Shown here piece by piece: positions 19,351 through 28,549 of a stretch of 64,000 bases of DNA. The stretch's first letter is position 1; each line of letters opens with the position of its first letter. The notes beneath the pieces were generated by a model, which was given only the letters and a program-made list of their open reading frames with translations, had not been told where the DNA came from and did not search any database. The DNA comes from an uncultured Prevotellaceae bacterium (GTDB taxonomy: Bacteria > Bacteroidota > Bacteroidia > Bacteroidales > Bacteroidaceae), in assembly GCA_902779455.1 (NCBI GenBank), contig CACZBS010000024.1:1-64000 (forward strand), written 5' to 3'. The translations under genes and the position numbers were made by a program.

Positions 19351-22300
19351 TTACTTCACCACAACCTTCTTGGTCTCACCATTGTTGCCCTTGATGATGT
19401 TGATGCCCTTCTTGACGGCATTCACCATGCGGCCACCCATGTTGTAGACCTTGCTCATCATGCTGTCGCTCTGGATCGAGTTGATGCCGTTGGTGACAGG
19501 TGCGCCGACGGTGAACTCAGCGAGCTGAGCGTTGGTCTCGGCGAACAGCACGTTCTGGAACTCAATCTGATCCATCGAGCCGGCACCCTCAATGTCGATG
19601 TAGACCACAGCGCCGCTGTTGCCAGCGAAGGCAGTACTCTTGGACGAAGCCATGACAATGCGGTTGATGCCGTCGAACTGACCGGTGTAGAGGTCGTGAC
19701 CCTCAGCACGCTGTGCGGCGCTCTGAGCGACGATGCTCATGCCCTCGGGCAGGACGATATCCATCTGCATAGCGGTGTAGGCACGTCCGTTGTTGAGGTT
19801 GATGGCCAGGCGGGTCGTGCCGTCGGCGTTCTTCGAAGCCTCGACCGTGACGTTCTCCTCGACGTTCTGGGCAGCGCGTGCGCTGGCCACACCCTCGACG
19901 TTGCCGTAGAGGATGACGTTCGACAGAGCCACAGCGTCGCCGATGTTGATCTCGCCGTCGCCGTTGATGTCAGTAGCGACGAACTCGTCGGTGCCGGCCT
20001 CGGGCTTCTCACCGCTGGCGATGATGTCGAGCAGGGTGAAGTAGTCCTTATTGGTGATCTTGCCGTCGTGGTTGACGTCGCCAAGCTGCACGGTCTGCAC
20101 ACGCTCGGCCAGAGCCTCGATGCGAGCCACCTCGTCGGCGATACGCTTGAGGTTGTCCTCCATGTTCTCGTAGCCGTCGTTGTCGAGGGCGATACCGTTC
20201 AGGTTCTTGTAGATGTCGCCATACTCCTTCTGGATCTCCTTCCATACCTCGGCAGCATAGTTCTTCTCCTTGAGAGAGCTCATCACGTCGGTGAGCTGCT
20301 GGCGGGCATCGTCGATCTTCTTGCCGACGACGCTGATGGCAGCGTTGTCGATAGCCTCGAGAGCAGCCTCCTCAACAGCCTCGACGTCGAGGTTCTTCAC
20401 CACGTAGTCGGCGGTCAGAGCCTTCTGGGCGTTGAGCTTCTCAACCTCCTGACGCTTCTTGTCGTAGGTGTTCTGCAGGTTGCTGATAGCATTGCTGTTG
20501 CCACCGAACTCGTCGATGATGTCCTTAGCGTCGCTGAGGATCTCGTCGATGTCGCCGAGAGCAGCCAGAGCGTCGGCATAGGCCTCGTTGTTGGCGTCGA
20601 CCTTAGCCTGCTCAGCCTGAGCGTCCTCGACGAGCTTGTCGAGCTCAGCAGCGATCTCGTCGATCTCCTTCTGGATCTTATCCTTATAGAAGTCAGCGTT
20701 CTCAAGGTTCTCGACCTCCTCCTTGACGTCGGCGATCTTGTCGTTGAGCTCGCTGAGCTCGTCCTCGAACTCAGCCTTGACCTCGTCGCTGATGCCCTCG
20801 AGCTTAGCCTTCTCCTCAAGGTCGGCGATAGCGTCGTTGAGAGCCTCCTGGGCAGCCTCGTCGGCACCCGGGTTCAGGCTGGAGTTGAGGTCGGCCAGAG
20901 CCTTCTCGCCGGCGATGACGTCGTCGAGCGTAGCGTCGTCGGCCAGAGCCTTACGTGCCTCCTCGATGAGGGCGCGCATCTCAGCAGCCTTAGCGGCGTG
21001 CTCGGCCTGTGCGGCATAAGCCTCGTCGAGGTCCATGCCATCGGTGTCGATCTTCTGCGAAGCGAAGCGGTTGTAAGCCTCCTGGAGCTCCTCGAGCTGA
21101 GCGTTGATAATCTCCTGCTCCTCGTCGATGGCATCGGCGATGGCGGTGTTGATCTTAGCCTCGATGTCGTCGGCCTCCTCGGCGGTCTTCATGCTGTTGA
21201 CCTCCTCGCGCAGATCCTCAAGCACCTCGATGTCGTCCTCGCCCTCGAGCACCTGCTCGAGCTTCTCGATGGCGTCGTCGATCTTCTTGTTGAGATCCTC
21301 GACGGCCTCAGCCAGATCCTCGGCAGCCTGCTTCTCCTGCTCATACTCCTCGACGAGCGAAGCAGCGTCGGTAGTGAACTGGTTGAGCAGTTCGATGATC
21401 TCGGCACGGGCGTCGGCCAGTTCCTTCTTAGCGTAAGCCTCAGCCTCCTTCGTCTTGGCCTCAGCGACCGTCTCGTTGTAGAGGTTGTTCAGCTCGGTGA
21501 GCTTATCGCTGTTGTCCTTCATCTTCTCCGTAGCGTCCTTGAAGGCCTTGTCGGCATCAGCAACGCGCGGATCGATGTCAGCCTTGGCAGCCTCGTTGAG
21601 GGCATCGGCGATGATCTCGTCGGCCTTGACCAGATAGTTCTCGAGCACTTCGTCGAGCTTCTGGATATTCTTCTCGGTAGCGTCGTGAGCATACTCCTTA
21701 GCCTCGGCGATCTTGTCGGTGAGAGTCTCGAAGGCCTTGTCGGCATCGACCTCATAGGGAGGTTCAGCGCCGGTGAGCTCAGCCTTGGCGGCGTCGACCT
21801 TAGCGGTGACGTCGGCCTCGATGTCAGCCCACAGCACGTCGATGGCAGCCTGGATCTCGTCGAGGAAGGCCTTGGTCTTCTCTTCGATCTCAGTGGTCAG
21901 GTCGTTAGCACGCTGCACGTAGGTCGACTCCTCGTCGAACTTCTCGGGGCTCTTGACCTTGGCGAAGGCCTCGCGCACCTCGTCCTTCAGATCCTGGATC
22001 TTCACGCGATAAGGATCCTCCTCGGTAGCGTCGGTGGGCAGCACATAGAACAGGTCGTGATACTTGACGACGATGTCCTCGACCACCTTCTTCAGGCCCT
22101 CGTTCTTGACGTTGCGATAGCTGTCGATGGTCTCGACGGCGCGCTTGAAGGCCAGGTCGGTGTTGGCGATAGCCTCGAGGAATGCATCGTACATAGCGGT
22201 GTTGTCCTTGGCGATCTGCTCGTCGTAGCCTTCCTGCTGCTGAGCGTCGAGGTCGTTGAGGGCATTCTTGATGCGGGTGATCTCGTCCATGATGGCGTCG

Positions 22301-25300
22301 TCGTTCTCAACCGACTTACCCTCCTTGTAGGAGTCGCTGATGGTGAGAGCCACTTTGTTGATGTCGTCCTGCAGCTTGTCGAGCTTCTCGAGCCACTCGT
22401 CCTTGATGCTCGACTCGTCGGTGGTGTTGATGCGGGTGTAGACCTCGTTCCAGAGATCCTGAGTCTCCTCCTTAGCGGTCTTCTGGTTCTCATAGGCCTC
22501 ACGGTTGTCGGCAGCATCCTGCAGCACCTGGTTGACGCCCTCCTCAAACTTGTCGAGGCGGTCCATCAGGTCGGGCTTCTTCTCAACGGCGTCGTTGGTC
22601 AGTTTGTCGATGTCTTCCTTGATGAGGTCGAGGATGGTCTGCTGAGCCTCCAGCTGATCCACATAGAATTCGGTGGCGTCGCCGTCCTTGTCAGCCTCAG
22701 CCACACCAGTAGCCATGGCGTCCTCGTACTCCTTCTTCACCTCCTCGTAGCGGTCGAGCAGGTCAGCGATAGCGTCGAGGTTAGCCTGGAAGGCCTTAGC
22801 GTCGTCGACAGTCTGCTTAATCTCGTCTGAGATACCCTTGATCTTGTCGTTGATCTCATCCAGTTTGTCGGCCAGCTCCTCAGCAGCATAGGCATCGTCG
22901 ATCTCCTTCTGGAGGTCGTCGATCTCGCCCTGGATCTTCTCAAAGTCGTCAGCGAACTCCGTCTCGACGGGGTCGCCAGTCTCATCCTTCACGAGGTCGG
23001 CCACAGTCTGGATAGCCTGGTCGAGCTTCTCCTGGAGGGCATCGACGTCAGCGTCGGCCGTCGTCTTGGCGGCGTTGTTGTCGGCCACTTTGTCCTTAGC
23101 ATTCTGGATGTCGTCCTTCAGCTGGTTGAGGTCCTCAGCGATACCCTTGAGGGCGTCAACGATCTTCGACAGTTCCGAGTGAGCCTTGACATCGTCGGGC
23201 TCCAGGTTATCGTTGCGCTCACCGTCGGCACCGGGTGTGGCACCCTCGGGATCGCCGTCCTCATATTCCTTGTTCTGTTTGTAGGAATCCTCCTGAGCGG
23301 CCAGGTCGACATTCTGGATCTCCTCGAACTGCTTGACGAGTTCGTCGTAAGCGCTGCCGATGGCATCCTTGTTCTCTTCATTCAGTTCGCCCCCGATCTC
23401 CTCAATCAGGTCATAGATGGCGTCGAGACGGTCTCTGACCTCATTGCTGACGGCGATACGGGCGTTCTTAGCCTCCTCATCGTCGTAAGCCTGCTGGTCA
23501 GCCTTGACCTGATCCATCAGCTCGTCGATAGCCTCGGCAATCTCGTCGAGCTCAGTGGGACCACCATCTGCGTCGGGAGCATTGACGGCCAGCATGGCCT
23601 CCCAGTGCTCCTTGCCTTCCTTGGTCAGTGCGTCGGCAATCTCGCCCTTCACGGCGTCGATGCGTCCGGCGAGCTCCTCGGCCTGAGCCTTGGCCTCGGT
23701 GTTGTCAGCGGTCATGCCGTTGATGAAGTCGTTGAGCTCCTTCATGCTCTCGTCGACCGTGCCGAGCTGTTCCCACACCTCATCGTAGTGGTCAAGGGCA
23801 GCCGACGGATAGCGATAGTACTCCTCGATGGCGGCCTTCAGGTCCTTGCTGGCCTCGGGGAAGTTCTCGTTGAACTCCACGGCCGTGCCGTTGGCGTTGG
23901 CCTCCTCAGCCTGCTTGGTGAACTCGTCGATCTGGTCCTGGAGGCTCTTGTCGAGTTTGTCGTAGCGCTCCTTGACGGAGGCGTTGTCGTTGTTCTCATA
24001 GGTCTTCTCCTCGACCTTTTCGTTAGCCTCGTCGAGCATCTGCTGCAGGTCGCCGATGGAAGCGATGACGGCGTCGTAGGCCTCCTGATTCTCCTTAGCA
24101 GCCTTCTGAGCCTCCTCGACCTTACCGACGAGGTCGTCGATCTTCTGCTGGATGGCAGCGGCCTGCTCCTCAACGCTGTAGCTGCCGTCGACCTCAGGAT
24201 CGGCGATGGCGTCCTTCACGGCGTCGGAGAGGTCGTTAATCTCCTTCTGGATGTCGTCCTTCTCCGTCTGCAGCTCCTCCTTGTTGAGGAACTCATCCTT
24301 CACCTCAACCTTGTCGAGGTTCTCCTGCAGGGTGCTGACAGCCTCCTTGGCGGCCTCGATGGCCTCATACTTGGCGATGGCGTCCTGGGCGATCTTGAGG
24401 ATGGCGTCGGTGTCGGTCTCGAACATGCCGAGCAACTCGTCCTTCTTCTCGACCGACTTGCCTTCGGCATAAGCCTCTTCATTGGCCTTGTCAGCCAGTT
24501 TGATGTTCTGCTGGACCTCGGTCAGGAGCTTCTGAGTGTCCTTCAGCAGGCCGACATAGTCCTCCTTGCCGCCGAGAGTCGTCTGCAGCAGGTCCATAGC
24601 CTCGTTGTAGGCGGCGGTGGAAGCGTCGATGGCGTCCTTCACCTCCTTGTAGGCGTCGTAGTTGGCGTTGATGGCGTCGATCTGGTCTGAAACGGCCTGG
24701 ATGGCCTCCTCGATCTCCTCCTTGCTGGGATCGGGCTCAAACTCGGTGGCGGTGCCGTCCTCGAAAGCCTTGTCGGCAGCCTCCTTGAAGCCGTTGACCT
24801 GATCCTCGACATTCTTGATGGCGTCGTCGATCTCGCCCTTCTTGTTCTCGTCGGCAACCTCCTTGTCCTTCAGCTCGTCGAGCTTGTTCTGCAGCTCGTC
24901 GGCAGCGGCCTGGTTGGCGTCGTTGGCGAGGATGTTCTCATTCTCGGCGTTCAGCTCGTTGAAAGCGTCGCGGGCGGCCTTCAGGATTTCCTCGAGGCGG
25001 ATGAGATACTCGTTGGTCTCAGCGGGAGCGCTGACCTTGGCGAAGTTGTCCTCGGTCTGGTTCTCCTCGTTGTTCTTGATATCGTCAAGACCCTGGTCGA
25101 TGGTGGCGATGTCGATCTTCGAGTCCTTCAGGAGCTGCACAAGGGCTGCCAGCTTCTCCTGGTCGACACGCTCGTCGAATTTCTCAGCCTGACCCAGCAT
25201 GTCCTCGATCTCGTTGACACCGGCGTTGAGCTGGTTCTGCAGGCCATTAATTACGTTTGCAAAGTCTTCAGCAGAAGCTTCGAGCATCTGATAGACCTCC

Positions 25301-25431
25301 TGGACATCAGCTGCGGTCATTTCACCTTGCACCTGGGTTCCCTGTGCGGGAGCAGCAACGGCGGCTGCATTTGCGTTAGCAGCGGGGACTGCGGACAGGG
25401 CAAGTAATGAGTAAACTACTTTTTTTGCCAT
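19351..25431 (-). CDS. Giant acidic coiled-coil surface protein with dockerin and cohesin-like C-terminus
   Basis: This 2026-residue protein begins with a signal peptide (MAKKVVYSLLALSAVPAANA). About residues 35-1770 are almost entirely helical and strongly acidic, rich in Asp, Glu, Ala, Lys and Asn. They form irregular repeats of about 100 residues marked by phrases such as NQEAYDAV, NREAYENQ and NNEAYADA, with L.....I heptads between them. A dockerin-like pair of calcium loops follows at about 1777-1835 (DVNHDGKITNKD and DINGDGEINIGD). Next come a cohesin-like beta domain (about 1850-1990, MQMDIVLPEGMSI) and a C-terminal tail (YNMGGRMVNAVKKGINIIKG). No enzyme domain is visible. A surface stalk, spacer or adhesin role is inferred. 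The antisense strand stays open for long stretches only because of codon bias. Confidence 0.8.
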   Translation of the reverse strand: MAKKVVYSLLALSAVPAANANAAAVAAPAQGTQVQGEMTAADVQEVYQMLEASAEDFANVINGLQNQLNAGVNEIEDMLGQAEKFDERVDQEKLAALVQLLKDSKIDIATIDQGLDDIKNNEENQTEDNFAKVSAPAETNEYLIRLEEILKAARDAFNELNAENENILANDANQAAADELQNKLDELKDKEVADENKKGEIDDAIKNVEDQVNGFKEAADKAFEDGTATEFEPDPSKEEIEEAIQAVSDQIDAINANYDAYKEVKDAIDASTAAYNEAMDLLQTTLGGKEDYVGLLKDTQKLLTEVQQNIKLADKANEEAYAEGKSVEKKDELLGMFETDTDAILKIAQDAIAKYEAIEAAKEAVSTLQENLDKVEVKDEFLNKEELQTEKDDIQKEINDLSDAVKDAIADPEVDGSYSVEEQAAAIQQKIDDLVGKVEEAQKAAKENQEAYDAVIASIGDLQQMLDEANEKVEEKTYENNDNASVKERYDKLDKSLQDQIDEFTKQAEEANANGTAVEFNENFPEASKDLKAAIEEYYRYPSAALDHYDEVWEQLGTVDESMKELNDFINGMTADNTEAKAQAEELAGRIDAVKGEIADALTKEGKEHWEAMLAVNAPDADGGPTELDEIAEAIDELMDQVKADQQAYDDEEAKNARIAVSNEVRDRLDAIYDLIEEIGGELNEENKDAIGSAYDELVKQFEEIQNVDLAAQEDSYKQNKEYEDGDPEGATPGADGERNDNLEPDDVKAHSELSKIVDALKGIAEDLNQLKDDIQNAKDKVADNNAAKTTADADVDALQEKLDQAIQTVADLVKDETGDPVETEFADDFEKIQGEIDDLQKEIDDAYAAEELADKLDEINDKIKGISDEIKQTVDDAKAFQANLDAIADLLDRYEEVKKEYEDAMATGVAEADKDGDATEFYVDQLEAQQTILDLIKEDIDKLTNDAVEKKPDLMDRLDKFEEGVNQVLQDAADNREAYENQKTAKEETQDLWNEVYTRINTTDESSIKDEWLEKLDKLQDDINKVALTISDSYKEGKSVENDDAIMDEITRIKNALNDLDAQQQEGYDEQIAKDNTAMYDAFLEAIANTDLAFKRAVETIDSYRNVKNEGLKKVVEDIVVKYHDLFYVLPTDATEEDPYRVKIQDLKDEVREAFAKVKSPEKFDEESTYVQRANDLTTEIEEKTKAFLDEIQAAIDVLWADIEADVTAKVDAAKAELTGAEPPYEVDADKAFETLTDKIAEAKEYAHDATEKNIQKLDEVLENYLVKADEIIADALNEAAKADIDPRVADADKAFKDATEKMKDNSDKLTELNNLYNETVAEAKTKEAEAYAKKELADARAEIIELLNQFTTDAASLVEEYEQEKQAAEDLAEAVEDLNKKIDDAIEKLEQVLEGEDDIEVLEDLREEVNSMKTAEEADDIEAKINTAIADAIDEEQEIINAQLEELQEAYNRFASQKIDTDGMDLDEAYAAQAEHAAKAAEMRALIEEARKALADDATLDDVIAGEKALADLNSSLNPGADEAAQEALNDAIADLEEKAKLEGISDEVKAEFEDELSELNDKIADVKEEVENLENADFYKDKIQKEIDEIAAELDKLVEDAQAEQAKVDANNEAYADALAALGDIDEILSDAKDIIDEFGGNSNAISNLQNTYDKKRQEVEKLNAQKALTADYVVKNLDVEAVEEAALEAIDNAAISVVGKKIDDARQQLTDVMSSLKEKNYAAEVWKEIQKEYGDIYKNLNGIALDNDGYENMEDNLKRIADEVARIEALAERVQTVQLGDVNHDGKITNKDYFTLLDIIASGEKPEAGTDEFVATDINGDGEINIGDAVALSNVILYGNVEGVASARAAQNVEENVTVEASKNADGTTRLAINLNNGRAYTAMQMDIVLPEGMSIVAQSAAQRAEGHDLYTGQFDGINRIVMASSKSTAFAGNSGAVVYIDIEGAGSMDQIEFQNVLFAETNAQLAEFTVGAPVTNGINSIQSDSMMSKVYNMGGRMVNAVKKGINIIKGNNGETKKVVVK

Positions 25432-25542
25432 ACTTTTGTTTGGTTTAAATTAATGATTATGTTCTTTTTTTATATATATGTACACACGTATAGTCGCACG
25501 TGGATGCACCATAACCACGTAGCGAACGGACGTTTTTCGGCG

Positions 25543-25550
25543 CAAAAATA
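25543..25550 (-). promoter_or_regulatory. -7 promoter box of the giant coiled-coil gene
   Basis: TATTTTTG on the minus strand fits TAnnTTTG and would give an AU-rich leader of about 105 nt. Nothing else is recognised in the 239-bp gap. Confidence 0.4.
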
Positions 25551-25670
25551 GGTGAAAATGCTGAAACCGCGTCTCTATATTCTTTCATTTTTCGTGAATA
25601 TAGTGGTTTCTTTCGCGAAAATTTTCTTTACCTCCGTCTCGCTTGTCATTTTTGTTAAAGAATGTAGTCG

Positions 25671-26048
25671 TCAGGGGGCCATGTCGTCGATGAGCTCGCG
25701 GAGCACGAGTTTGGGCAGATGGATGGTCTCCGTCTTGCCCTGGTCGTCGGCCAGGCAGAGCTGCTCGCGCACCGTGTTGACGGAGAAGACGCGCAGGGTG
25801 TTGACGACATACTTGCGGCCCATGCGGCGCATGAACGAGTCGGCGCCGAGGGTGGTGATGATGAGCTCCTCGATGCGTCCGAGCGAGAAGGGCACCATGA
25901 AATGCACGCCCGAGGCATAGTAGACGTGGGCGTAGTGGTCGTCGGCCTTGATGTAGAGCGTTCGCTGAAGGTCGATGAAGAAGACCTCGTCGCGCGACTT
26001 GAGGCACAGACGAGTCGATGAGGGTTTGGATCGGTTGTCGGTTATCAT
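25671..26048 (-). CDS. Stand-alone LytTR DNA-binding protein
   Basis: A 125-residue protein that is almost entirely a LytTR domain, the ten-stranded DNA-binding fold of AgrA/LytR-type regulators. Recognisable segments are IKADDHYAHVYYASGVHFMV, FMRRMGRKYVVNTLRV and FSVNT. No receiver, kinase or membrane segment is present, so any signal must come from elsewhere. The -7 box TAACTTTG (26059-26066) leaves an extremely short leader. It lies upstream of, and in the same direction as, the giant coiled-coil gene, so control of that gene is possible but unproven. Confidence 0.85.
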   Translation of the reverse strand: MITDNRSKPSSTRLCLKSRDEVFFIDLQRTLYIKADDHYAHVYYASGVHFMVPFSLGRIEELIITTLGADSFMRRMGRKYVVNTLRVFSVNTVREQLCLADDQGKTETIHLPKLVLRELIDDMAP

Positions 26049-26058
26049 GATTCTGCCA

Positions 26059-26066
26059 CAAAGTTA
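26059..26066 (-). promoter_or_regulatory. -7 promoter box of the LytTR gene
   Basis: TAACTTTG on the minus strand, centred about 14 bases above the start codon, which implies a near-leaderless mRNA. The rest of the 323-bp gap up to 26371 holds only AT-rich sequence, a GC-rich patch near 26120-26175 and the tandem array at 26259. Confidence 0.55.
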
Positions 26067-26258
26067 CGATTTTTTTTCTATTTGAGAAAGGATTTTATCG
26101 GAAAAAAGTAATCGGAGAGATGCGCGCGGGCCGCCTCGTCCTTGCGACGGAGCGGTCGCGCGGGTGCTGGAGGGAGCCGTTTTGTAAAGAAAATTCTTAA
26201 CGTTTTAAAACAAAGTCATAACCGCCTGATTTTCAGATCTGTTGCGATTCACAAAAAG

Positions 26259-26340
26259 AGAAGCGGTGCTTTTTGATGAGAAAAGCGGTGCTTTTCGATG
26301 AGAGAAGCGGCCCTTTTCGGGCCGAGAAGCACCGTTTCTC
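26259..26340. repeat. Four-unit 22-nt tandem palindromic array (AGAAGCGG type, copy 2)
   Basis: Units begin at 26259, 26281, 26303 and 26325, an exact 22-nt period. Unit 1 is AGAAGCGGTGCTTTTTGATG plus two bases. Unit 4 (AGAAGCACCGTTTCT) holds the core in reverse-complement form. It sits between the LytTR promoter and the 3' end of the PAP2 gene. The AGAAGCGGYRCT core is shared with the array at 15479. Confidence 0.85.
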
Positions 26341-26371
26341 TGGCAAAGGGGGTCCATTTTGTAAAGAAAAA

Positions 26372-26938
26372 TCAGAACCGGAACGTCAGTCCGACGGTCT
26401 GCGAGGTGAGGATAATGTCGGTCTTTCGCGCGCGCACGAACCTTTTATTTATAAGATACGACAGCTCCGTGACGCCGGCGCCGATGGCAGCACCGGCCAC
26501 GACGTCGTGGGCATAATGGCGGTCGCGGCGCACGCGGTCGGCGGCGACGAGGGCGGCCAGCGCATAGCCGCCGACGCTGACCCAGGGCGACAGGTGGCCA
26601 TACTCATGGCGCAGGGCGGTGGCACCGGCGAAGGCCATCGTCGCATGGCCGGAGGGGAAGGCGCGGCAGTCGCTCCCGTCGGGGCGCCGCTCGCTGACGA
26701 CATGCTTCAGCCCGTAGGTGGTGGCCGCACTGACGACGTAGGCCGCGCCGGCGCTCAGCGCCAGCTGTCCCCACGAGGCAGAGCGCCCCTCGACGCCGGC
26801 GAGGCGCAGCGCCACGACGGCCGCCATCGGCACATGCTCCGCGACGTCGTCGGGCAGGTCGCTGCGGTGCTGCTGCGCATGGACGATATGCCAGGGCATC
26901 AGCATGAACACAAGCATCATTCCAAGGTTTCTCATCAT
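26372..26938 (-). CDS. PAP2-family membrane phosphatase
   Basis: A membrane acid phosphatase of the type acting on lipid phosphates such as undecaprenyl diphosphate or phosphatidylglycerol phosphate. All three family motifs are present: K......RP (GLKHVVSERRP), PSGH (FPSGHATMAF), and R......H...D (DRVRRDRHYAHDVVAG). Several hydrophobic segments flank them. At 188 residues it is a normal length. A -7 box TAACTTTG (26943-26950) lies directly above the first ATG, so either the mRNA is leaderless or translation begins at a later Met (26920). The substrate cannot be told from the sequence. Confidence 0.9.
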   Translation of the reverse strand: MMRNLGMMLVFMLMPWHIVHAQQHRSDLPDDVAEHVPMAAVVALRLAGVEGRSASWGQLALSAGAAYVVSAATTYGLKHVVSERRPDGSDCRAFPSGHATMAFAGATALRHEYGHLSPWVSVGGYALAALVAADRVRRDRHYAHDVVAGAAIGAGVTELSYLINKRFVRARKTDIILTSQTVGLTFRF

Positions 26939-26942
26939 GGGG

Positions 26943-26950
26943 CAAAGTTA
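26943..26950 (-). promoter_or_regulatory. -7 promoter box of the PAP2 gene
   Basis: TAACTTTG on the minus strand immediately upstream of the first possible start codon. Confidence 0.55.
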
Positions 26951-27049
26951 CGAAAAATTGCGGGGATGCCCAAATTTTATTGATAATAAAAACGGCGGAA
27001 CGGCGTTATAATAATGACGGGGCTCCGAAATAACGAAGCTTCGAAATAA

Positions 27050-27114
27050 CGAAATAACGTTATAACGACCCGAAGGATTCGGACATTCCGGAATGTCGTT
27101 ATAACGTTATTTCG
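27050..27114. repeat. 20-bp perfect inverted repeat (CGTTATTTCG type)
   Basis: Arms 27050-27069 and 27095-27114 are exact reverse complements (CGAAATAACGTTATAACGAC), with a second palindrome CATTCCGGAATG between them. The arms are iterated CGAAATAACG units, more of which lie just to the left (27026-27050). The repeat lies just past the 3' end of the MFS transporter gene. Related sequence lies on the other side of that gene at 28469-28509. Confidence 0.85.
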
Positions 27115-27131
27115 ATTTTCGGAGGCAATGC

Positions 27132-28448
27132 CTATCGGCGGCCCTTGATGCCCATGACCGCGAGCGAGCCGCAGAGGAGCAGAACGCCGGCAACAATCAT
27201 CATCGTGGTCTGATTGCCGCCAAGCATGCGCATAATCATGCCGCCACAAAGGGCTGCAACGATCTGCGGCAGACAGATGGTGCCATTGAAGAGACCCAGA
27301 TAGGCCCCCATGTGACCGTAGCCCTGAAGGGCATTGGTGACAAACGTGAACGGCATGGCCAGCATGGCAGCCCAGGCACAACCGATGAGCAGGAAGGGCA
27401 CGATCTGCAACCACTTGTCGGCACAGAAGGGAATCAGGGCAAAGCCGAGTCCGCCGAGCAGGAGCGAAACGGCATAGGCCATCTTGGTGCTGCGGAAACG
27501 GGGCAGCAACAGGGCCCACACAACGGAGCCCATGGCCTGAATGGCATAGAGGATGCCCGTCCAGTTGCCCGCATCCTGATAGGCCAGGCTCGTCGGGTCG
27601 TCAGTATGCCAGACGGTGAGCGACACGGCATCGACGACATAGGTCCACATATAGAGCAGGGCCGACCAGCAGAAGAACTGCACCAGTCCGACGCGCCAGA
27701 ACGTCGAGGGGGCGTTGCGCAGAAGGGTGAACCAGTTGGCCGACGACTCTTTCTCCTTGTCTTCGGCATCTGCCACGCCGTTATATTCGTTGTATTCCTT
27801 CGGGGGCCACTCGCGCACCTTCGCCACGGTGTAGACGACGCAAAGGATGAGGATCACGGCGCCGATATAGAACGACCAGACGACCGTGTCGGGGACGACG
27901 CCCTCAGGAGCCACATTGCTCAGACCGATGAGCGCAAAGATATAGGGGAAGGCGAAGCCGACGACGCTGCCGGCATTGCACAGGAACGACTGGATGCTGT
28001 AAGCCTTAGCCTTCTGCTCCTCGTTGACCATGTCGCCGACGAGCATCTTGAAGGGCTGCATGGCCATGTTGATCGACGTGTCGAGCAGCATGAGCAGGAT
28101 CGTTCCGACGATGAGCACGGCACCGACCGTGGCCAGTCCGAGCGAGCCGGCATTAGGCAGCAGGCACATGACGGCGACGGCGACGGCAGCGCCGATGAAG
28201 AGATAGGGGATGCGGCGGCCGAAGCGGGTCCAGGTGCGGTCGCTCAGCGTGCCGACGATAGGCTGCACGAGGATGCCCATGAGGGGCGGCAGGATCCAGA
28301 AGAAACTCAGCGAGTGGGGGTCAGCGCCGAGGGTGCGGAAGATGCGCGAGATGTTGGCACTCTGGAGTGCATAGGCTATCTGCACTCCGAAGAATCCGAA
28401 GCTCAGGTTCCAGAGCTTCCAAAACGACAGGTCAGGTTTTCTTTTCAT
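27132..28448 (-). CDS. MFS sugar transporter (SLC45 / glycoside-cation symporter type)
   Basis: An inner-membrane transporter of 438 residues with about 12 hydrophobic segments. The first half has the loop motif GTLSDRTWTRFGRRIPYL, typical of SLC45 and maltose-type MFS permeases of Bacteroidetes, and a long central loop (about residues 205-240) separates the halves. It probably brings glucose or maltooligosaccharides made by the starch enzymes into the cytoplasm. It lies directly downstream of the LacI-family gene in the same direction, with no promoter box of its own visible in the 100-bp gap, so the two are probably cotranscribed. Substrate is inferred from context. Confidence 0.87.
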   Translation of the reverse strand: MKRKPDLSFWKLWNLSFGFFGVQIAYALQSANISRIFRTLGADPHSLSFFWILPPLMGILVQPIVGTLSDRTWTRFGRRIPYLFIGAAVAVAVMCLLPNAGSLGLATVGAVLIVGTILLMLLDTSINMAMQPFKMLVGDMVNEEQKAKAYSIQSFLCNAGSVVGFAFPYIFALIGLSNVAPEGVVPDTVVWSFYIGAVILILCVVYTVAKVREWPPKEYNEYNGVADAEDKEKESSANWFTLLRNAPSTFWRVGLVQFFCWSALLYMWTYVVDAVSLTVWHTDDPTSLAYQDAGNWTGILYAIQAMGSVVWALLLPRFRSTKMAYAVSLLLGGLGFALIPFCADKWLQIVPFLLIGCAWAAMLAMPFTFVTNALQGYGHMGAYLGLFNGTICLPQIVAALCGGMIMRMLGGNQTTMMIVAGVLLLCGSLAVMGIKGRR

Positions 28449-28468
28449 TGCTTTATTCTTTATTTATC

Positions 28469-28509
28469 GTTATTTCGGGTTTTCGTTATTTCGTTATAAC
28501 GTTATAACG
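28469..28509. repeat. CGTTATTTCG / CGTTATAACG repeat upstream of the MFS gene
   Basis: This region iterates CGTTATTTCG and contains CGTTATAACGTTATAACG, the same units as the inverted repeat at 27050-27114. Further TTTTCGGGATTT-like iterations run on to 28550. The two repeats bracket the transporter gene. Confidence 0.75.
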
Positions 28510-28549
28510 GGATTTTCGAGATTTTCGGATTTTTCGGGATTTCCGGGAT

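Noticed and set aside
19900-20100. Claim of a true cellulosome
   Set aside because: One dockerin and cohesin-like folds are not enough: no cellulase, no multi-cohesin scaffold, and such domains are frequent in other Bacteroidetes surface proteins.
18097-22830. A 1577-codon open frame opposite the giant coiled-coil gene
   Set aside because: It exists only because the acidic repeat gene almost never uses codons whose complement is a stop. It has no signal, no domain and a Val/Leu/Asp-rich shadow composition.
25240-25260. ACGTTTGCAAA inside the giant gene as another LacI-type operator
   Set aside because: Only a half-site, within coding sequence, and not placed 66 bp from a promoter box.
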